From the NCBI RefSeq assembly GCF_000526155.1, contig NZ_JAFN01000001.1, positions 454,824 to 518,823 on the forward strand: a stretch of 64,000 nt of DNA. Reading direction: 5' to 3'. This DNA comes from Deferrisoma camini S3R1. Lineage in GTDB: Bacteria; Desulfobacterota; Deferrisomatia; Deferrisomatales; Deferrisomataceae. Of the stretch, positions 59,988 through 64,000 are shown in pieces. The notes under the pieces were generated by a model, which saw only the letters and a list, made by a program, of their open reading frames with translations, made no database searches and had not been told where the DNA came from. Both the position numbers and the translations under genes were made by a program. Each line of letters opens with the position of its first letter. The first letter of the stretch is position 1.

Positions 59988-61151
59988 TCAAAATGCACGG
60001 ACTAGGATCTCCTGCAGCTCCTCGGGGCCGGCCTCCCGAGGCGCGGTGAGAATGCACGTGTCCTCCACGGCCCGTTGGGCCACCAGGCTCAGATCCTCCT
60101 CACGGACGCCAAGTCGTCGCAGGGATCGAGGGGCTCCGGAGCGGTCGATGAGCAGGTCCACCTGTTCCTGGACGATCTCCGAGGCCCGGAACGCGTCCCC
60201 TTCGGAGCGGTGCCCCAAGCCCCAGGCGAGTTCCGGCAGTTTCTCCGTGACCGCGGAAAGATTGTATCGAATGACCTGGGGCAGCAGCACGGCGTTGATG
60301 CTTCCGTGTCCCACCCCGTAAAGGCCTCCGATCGGGTGAGCCAAGGCGTGGACGATCCCCAAAAGGGCGTTGGAAAACGCCATGCCCGCGTGGAGGCTGG
60401 CCCGCGCGAGATTTTCCAGATCTCCGTCCTTGCGTTCTCGAACCGCCGGCACGAGGCTCGCCGACAGAAGCCGGACGGCCCTGATCGCGTGTACGTCAGT
60501 GAGGCTGGTGGCCGCCACCGAAAAAAAGGCTTCCACAGCGTGGCTCAAGGCGTCGAACGCAGTGCTGCAGACGTACTCTTCTGGAAGCGTGCGGAGCGTG
60601 TCGGGATCGGTGAGGCTGATGTCAGGGGCCACGGTACGGCTCATGATGGTCATTTTGCAGCGCCGTTCGGTGTCGTTGATGATCGCAAACTGGGACACGT
60701 CCGATCCCGTGCCGCACGTCGTGGGGCACAACACGATGGGGGGCAGCGGTCTGTGTATGCGATCGGACCCCTCGTAGTCCTGGATCCTCCCTCCGTTCGC
60801 CGCCAGAATGGCGATGCCTTTGGCGGCGTCCATCGGGCTTCCGCCCCCCAACCCCACGATCACGTCGGCTCCCTGCCTCCGATACTCCTCGGCGCCTCGG
60901 GCCACCTCCACGTCCTTCGGGTTTTCGGTCACGTCGTCGAAGCAGACCACCTCTAGATCCGCTCTCTTGAGGCTCCGAATCGCCACGTCCGCCCACCCGG
61001 CCCGGCGTACGCCGGGGTCGGTCACGAGCAGGACCTTCCGTCCCCCAAGCCGGCGCGCGCAGAGCCCAACCCTCGAAAGGAGCCCGCGACCAAACACGAT
61101 TTCTGGAACCTCGAACTTGTAGTGCGAGAGATAGGTCTTTCCCGCTTCCAC
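59988..61151 (-). CDS. Iron-containing alcohol dehydrogenase
   Basis: About 387 residues of the group III Fe-ADH family: nucleotide site GLGGGSPMDAAKG, CPTTCGTGSDVSQFA, and metal ligands in DALSHAVEAF and ALAHPIGGLYGVGHG. It oxidises an alcohol or reduces an aldehyde with NAD(P); the substrate is unknown. GTG at 61151 is chosen because GGGAGG sits 7 bp upstream; ATG at 61166 has no Shine-Dalgarno. First gene of an operon with the kinase and regulator, divergent from the DUF4242/DUF362 genes. Confidence 0.92.
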   Translation of the reverse strand: MEAGKTYLSHYKFEVPEIVFGRGLLSRVGLCARRLGGRKVLLVTDPGVRRAGWADVAIRSLKRADLEVVCFDDVTENPKDVEVARGAEEYRRQGADVIVGLGGGSPMDAAKGIAILAANGGRIQDYEGSDRIHRPLPPIVLCPTTCGTGSDVSQFAIINDTERRCKMTIMSRTVAPDISLTDPDTLRTLPEEYVCSTAFDALSHAVEAFFSVAATSLTDVHAIRAVRLLSASLVPAVRERKDGDLENLARASLHAGMAFSNALLGIVHALAHPIGGLYGVGHGSINAVLLPQVIRYNLSAVTEKLPELAWGLGHRSEGDAFRASEIVQEQVDLLIDRSGAPRSLRRLGVREEDLSLVAQRAVEDTCILTAPREAGPEELQEILVRAF

Positions 61152-61302
61152 GGTCGTTCCTCCCATTTCACTGTTGGGGGTCAAGGGTAGGAGACGAGAG
61201 GGTGACGTGCAAGTGGGGTGCCTGGGGTCGGGCCGGGTTCGGTTCATATCCTCCTGTTTTTACGAAAATATGCCTTCCATCGAGGGCCGAGCCTCCCCGT
61301 CT

Positions 61303-61396
61303 CTGTGGAGATGTTCCACACTGTCGAGAACCTCCCCATCGAGAGAACCCAATCCCCTCGGCTGATGCGAAACGGGGGTGTCCGGTTTCTCCACAG
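61303..61396. promoter_or_regulatory. Candidate NtrC-type upstream activator sites
   Basis: The palindrome TGTGGA-N5-TCCACA lies at 61304-61320, and CTGTGGAGA (61303-61311) recurs inverted as TCTCCACAG at 61388-61396. They lie about 80-170 bp upstream of the sigma-54 promoter, the usual enhancer distance, in an otherwise gene-free region (61152-61557). Confidence 0.55.
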
Positions 61397-61470
61397 GCCC
61401 CATCCCCGAGGCCGAGGGCTCGGACATGGAAAGCCCGTGATCACGGGAAAAGAAGACCACGTTTGGTGCG

Positions 61471-61485
61471 GCACGCTACTTGCTC
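61471..61485 (+). promoter_or_regulatory. Sigma-54 promoter (-24/-12)
   Basis: GGCACGCTACTTGCT: GG and GC are ten bases apart, and all conserved positions of TGGCACG-N4-TTGCW match except the first T. The start would be near 61496, about 60 nt before the DUF4242 ATG. Confidence 0.8.
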
Positions 61486-61557
61486 ACCAGTGAGATGCAG
61501 CTCGCCCGGGGGCTCTTGCCCTCGCCGTCCACCCCACCAGTCCGTGGAGGTACGCCC

Positions 61558-61830
61558 ATGCCAAAGTTTCTCATCGAGCGGGACATCCCAGGTGCCGGAA
61601 ACCTTTCGCCTGCCGAACTTGCGGCGATCTCCAAGAAGTCTTGCGGGGTGCTGGCGGAGTTGGGGCCCAGGATCCAATGGGTCCACAGCTATGTCACGGA
61701 TGACAAGGTCTACTGTGTGTACATCGCAGACAGCGAGGACACCGTTCGCCGCCACGCCGAACAGGGTGGGTTTCCCGCCGACCGTGTCTCGGTGGTGCGA
61801 GGGATCATCGATCCGACCACCGCGGAGTGA
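61558..61830 (+). CDS. DUF4242 small protein
   Basis: 90 residues. MPKFLIERDIPGAGNLSPAEL, then IQWVHSYVTDDKVYCVYIAD and the C-terminal RVSVVRGIIDPTTAE, is the DUF4242 (nickel-binding SCO4226-like) ferredoxin-fold pattern. The function is unknown; a small metal-binding or sensor role is possible. GGAGG is 7 bp before the ATG. First gene behind the sigma-54 promoter, so probably co-regulated with the downstream DUF362 genes. Confidence 0.85.
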   Translation: MPKFLIERDIPGAGNLSPAELAAISKKSCGVLAELGPRIQWVHSYVTDDKVYCVYIADSEDTVRRHAEQGGFPADRVSVVRGIIDPTTAE

Positions 61831-62041
61831 GCGGCAAGTGAGGGCCAACATCACGAAGGCGTTGCCCAGAACGTCGCGCGAGGCGAGAGCCGGCCGAGTC
61901 CGGGAGAGAAAGGAGGGTTGCTCACCCCCGAAGATCCGGAACACACCGGCGGGAAAGGGATCTTCGGGCGTTCCAGCCGGCCCCGAGTCCCGTGAACCCC
62001 GCCGCCCTTCCTATGAAGACGAGGCGTAAAAGGAGTCTGCG

Positions 62042-63538
62042 ATGAGCGAACCGAAGTGCGAGCCAACGAAGTGGCATGAGCTCTCGGCGCCCGTGGAGGG
62101 TGACCGGGAGAACTACCAGAAGAAGAGCTGGAACCCCGTCAAGCACACCTGGGGGCCCTACACCCAGAAGGGCCCCGCTCCCGTCTGGTTCGCGGATGCC
62201 AACGCCACGAACTGGACCGAGTCCATGATCGCCAAGACCAAGGACCTCTTCTACGAGGCCAAGCTCAACGAGTGTTTCGACAAGGGCGACGAGGTGGCCA
62301 TCAAAATCCACTACGGCGAGTGGAACCGCACCGCCGTGCTCCGGCCCGAGTACATCGCGGCCATTGTCGAGGAGGTCCGTGCGTGCGGCGGCCACCCCTA
62401 CGTGGTGAACGACACCACCCTGAGCTACCACATCTTCAACAGCATGGCCTACTCCAACTATCAGATGGAGGGGGCCATCCGGCACGGCTATACGTCGGCG
62501 ACCTTCAAGTGCCCCGTGATCGTGGCAGACGGCTTCTCCGGAGAGGACGACTACCGGGTGGAGCTCCCGGAGGGGCTGATCTTGAAGGAGACCTACATCG
62601 GCAGGGCCGTGGCCGAGGCCGACGCCATGATCGTGATCGCCCACGCCCGGGGCCACGCCATCACCATGTACGGCGGGGTCCTGAAGCAGCTCGGCATCGG
62701 GTGCCAGTCCAAGCGGGGCAAGTACATCACCCACCTGGCCCACTGGGGCGATCCCCACGACGCCATCGGGTGGCCCAAGTTCACGGACCAGTGCCCGGGT
62801 AAGGCCTGCAAGTTCCACGAGATGTGCGACAACTCCTGTCCCCGGCAGGCCCACCGGGTGCTGGAGCACGGCAAGGAGTGGTACCCGGAGCGGTGCCGGC
62901 TCTGCTACTCGTGCCAGGTGACCTGCATTTTCTCGGGAATGGGCGGGATCACGTTCGAGGAGAACTACTTCCCCAACGCGATGATCGCCCACGCCGATGC
63001 AGCCCTCGGGGCCATGAAGTGTTTCGAGCGGGGCAAGGTGGGGTTCATCAACTGCGCCATCGACGTGGTTCCCGAGTGCGACTGCTTCCCGTGGGCCAAC
63101 AAGGCCATCTGCCCGGACGTGGGAATTCTGGCCAGCAAGGACCTGGTGGCCCTGGAGGAAGCGACCCTGGACCTCATCGACCAGGCCCCGGTGAGCCCGG
63201 GATCGGTGGCCGAGGAGAAGGGGTGCAAGGTGGGCGACGACAAGTTCCGGGTCGTCAACGGGTTCAGCCCCCGGATCACCATGGCGGCTGCCGAGAAGAT
63301 CGGGCTGGGCACCCGGCAATACCAACTGATCCACCACGAGCCGGTGCTCACCCCTGAAAACGCCGCCAAGTGGCAGATCCGACCGGACCAGCCCACCACG
63401 GTGCGGCTGCGCGAGACCTTCCACCGCAACGACCTGGCCACGGAGGTCATGCCCTTCCGGCGGGCGGCGTACAACAAGGAGTGGGTCTGGAACGAGTGGA
63501 AGAAGTTCGACCCCTTCAAGGGTGAGCCCGTGGGTTGA
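62042..63538 (+). CDS. DUF362 protein with two ferredoxin-like Cys clusters
   Basis: 498 residues. DUF362 core: VAIKIHYGEWNRTAVLRPEY, GGHPYVVNDTTLSY, ADAMIVIAHARGHAITMYGG. The middle has CPGKACKFHEMCDNSCP (about 245-261) and CRLCYSCQVTC (about 282-292), then CAIDVVPECDCFPW. This resembles 4Fe-4S ligation, though in unusual spacing. The reaction is unknown; DUF362 Fe-S proteins are common in anaerobes and probably transfer electrons or act as oxidoreductases. AAAGGAG precedes the ATG. The 210-bp gap upstream holds no other gene. Confidence 0.88.
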   Translation: MSEPKCEPTKWHELSAPVEGDRENYQKKSWNPVKHTWGPYTQKGPAPVWFADANATNWTESMIAKTKDLFYEAKLNECFDKGDEVAIKIHYGEWNRTAVLRPEYIAAIVEEVRACGGHPYVVNDTTLSYHIFNSMAYSNYQMEGAIRHGYTSATFKCPVIVADGFSGEDDYRVELPEGLILKETYIGRAVAEADAMIVIAHARGHAITMYGGVLKQLGIGCQSKRGKYITHLAHWGDPHDAIGWPKFTDQCPGKACKFHEMCDNSCPRQAHRVLEHGKEWYPERCRLCYSCQVTCIFSGMGGITFEENYFPNAMIAHADAALGAMKCFERGKVGFINCAIDVVPECDCFPWANKAICPDVGILASKDLVALEEATLDLIDQAPVSPGSVAEEKGCKVGDDKFRVVNGFSPRITMAAAEKIGLGTRQYQLIHHEPVLTPENAAKWQIRPDQPTTVRLRETFHRNDLATEVMPFRRAAYNKEWVWNEWKKFDPFKGEPVG

Positions 63539-63613
63539 AGAAACACGGTGGGTGGGGGTCGAGGGACCTCCGCCCACCTTTTCCCGTACTCGCGAACGAT
63601 CCGAGAGAACGCC

Positions 63614-64000
63614 ATGGGTGAAGTGATCTGGGTGGACGCTCAGGCCATGGGACCGGAGAACTCCGTGGGCCAGAAGATTCGCCGACTGGTGCGCGAAGCC
63701 GGGGCCCTCCACGGGGTCGACGCCGGAGCCCGGGTCGCCCTCAAGATCAACGCGGCGGAGGAGGGATACGAGTATGGCCTGCGGCCGGTGTTCCTCCGCA
63801 CCGTGGCCGAAGCCGCCGCAGAGGTCACGGGCCAGGTCCCCACCCTGTGCGACGGGCTCAAGCTGGTGGACTACTGGCGCCGGATGTCCGGGAGTTCGTT
63901 CATGGACGTGGTGAGCCGAGGGGGCTACTCGTCCGACACCTTGGGGGGGAACTTCGTCATCAACGGGGGGTTCAGCGGCGACGAGGGCAACATCTACCCA
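63614..64000 (+). CDS. Second DUF362 protein (runs off the right edge)
   Basis: 129 codons are visible: VIWVDAQAMGPENSVGQKI, then ARVALKINAAEEGYEYGLRP, LCDGLKLVDYW and NFVINGGFSGDEGN. This parallels the N-terminal half of the upstream DUF362 protein, with KIN in place of KIH, and is probably a paralogous partner subunit. The frame is open to the window end. The ATG is 75 bp after the previous stop with only a weak GAGAGAACG upstream. Confidence 0.8.
   Translation, partial: MGEVIWVDAQAMGPENSVGQKIRRLVREAGALHGVDAGARVALKINAAEEGYEYGLRPVFLRTVAEAAAEVTGQVPTLCDGLKLVDYWRRMSGSSFMDVVSRGGYSSDTLGGNFVINGGFSGDEGNIYP

Overview
The window is 64 kb of very GC-rich DNA (about 70% by eye, with strong G/C third-position bias). 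Its gene content suggests an anaerobic, Gram-negative bacterium of the former Deltaproteobacteria, perhaps a Desulfuromonadota/Deferrisoma-like lineage. The signs are a PocR-GAF-GGDEF cyclase, DUF4388 and DUF1844 proteins, an exosortase/EpsI pair, a Liv-type transporter with an acyl-CoA synthetase, corrinoid methyltransferases with a reductive activator, and several sigma-54 regulators. The lineage is an inference; no rRNA is present.

Layout. 0-17.3 kb is housekeeping and envelope DNA: a YkgJ-type Cys-cluster protein, a short QueG-like Fe-S protein, a diguanylate cyclase, a tandem CDP-alcohol phosphatidyltransferase, exosortase plus EpsI, DUF1844, a TPR/zinc-ribbon membrane protein, DUF4388, a pterin-binding methyltransferase-like protein, pgi, a Ppx/GppA phosphatase, an S41 protease, a divergent polysaccharide deacetylase and AMMECR1. 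17.4-19.4 kb has serS and four tRNAs (Ser on +; Pro-Arg-His on -) with a 48-bp direct repeat of the tRNA-Ser 3' end. 19.7-26.7 kb is a Liv ABC transporter operon ending in a long-chain acyl-CoA synthetase, followed by a 2-hydroxyacid dehydrogenase.

28.2-38.9 kb looks like an acquired island. It holds an AT-richer EVE-like gene broken by an in-frame TGA, a REP-associated Y1 transposase with duplicated ends, a decayed second copy, and three large exported proteins of unknown function. It ends exactly at a truncated moeB/thiF fragment. 39.3-40.7 kb carries an AbrB/PIN module next to an HEPN/nucleotidyltransferase module. 40.9-46.8 kb is a lexA-imuA-imuB-dnaE2 mutagenesis operon.

47-57.3 kb is a corrinoid methylotrophy locus, most likely for glycine betaine or a related quaternary amine. 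It has a sigma-54 activator, an MtrH/AcsE-like methyltransferase, a corrinoid protein, two BCCT transporters, a non-pyrrolysine MttB homologue and a divergent RACo-type activator, with a good sigma-54 promoter upstream of the first BCCT gene. 57.4-64 kb is a two-component system plus iron alcohol dehydrogenase, divergent from a DUF4242 gene and two DUF362 Fe-S genes. The divergent region has a near-consensus sigma-54 promoter and palindromic upstream sites.

The intergenic DNA is unusual. Many gaps carry degenerate 7-bp or 8-bp tandem repeats, one of them in frame inside dnaE2. A ~190-bp hairpin repeat occurs in two long copies and one deleted copy, and a 236-bp MITE-like inverted repeat splits the methyltransferase operon.
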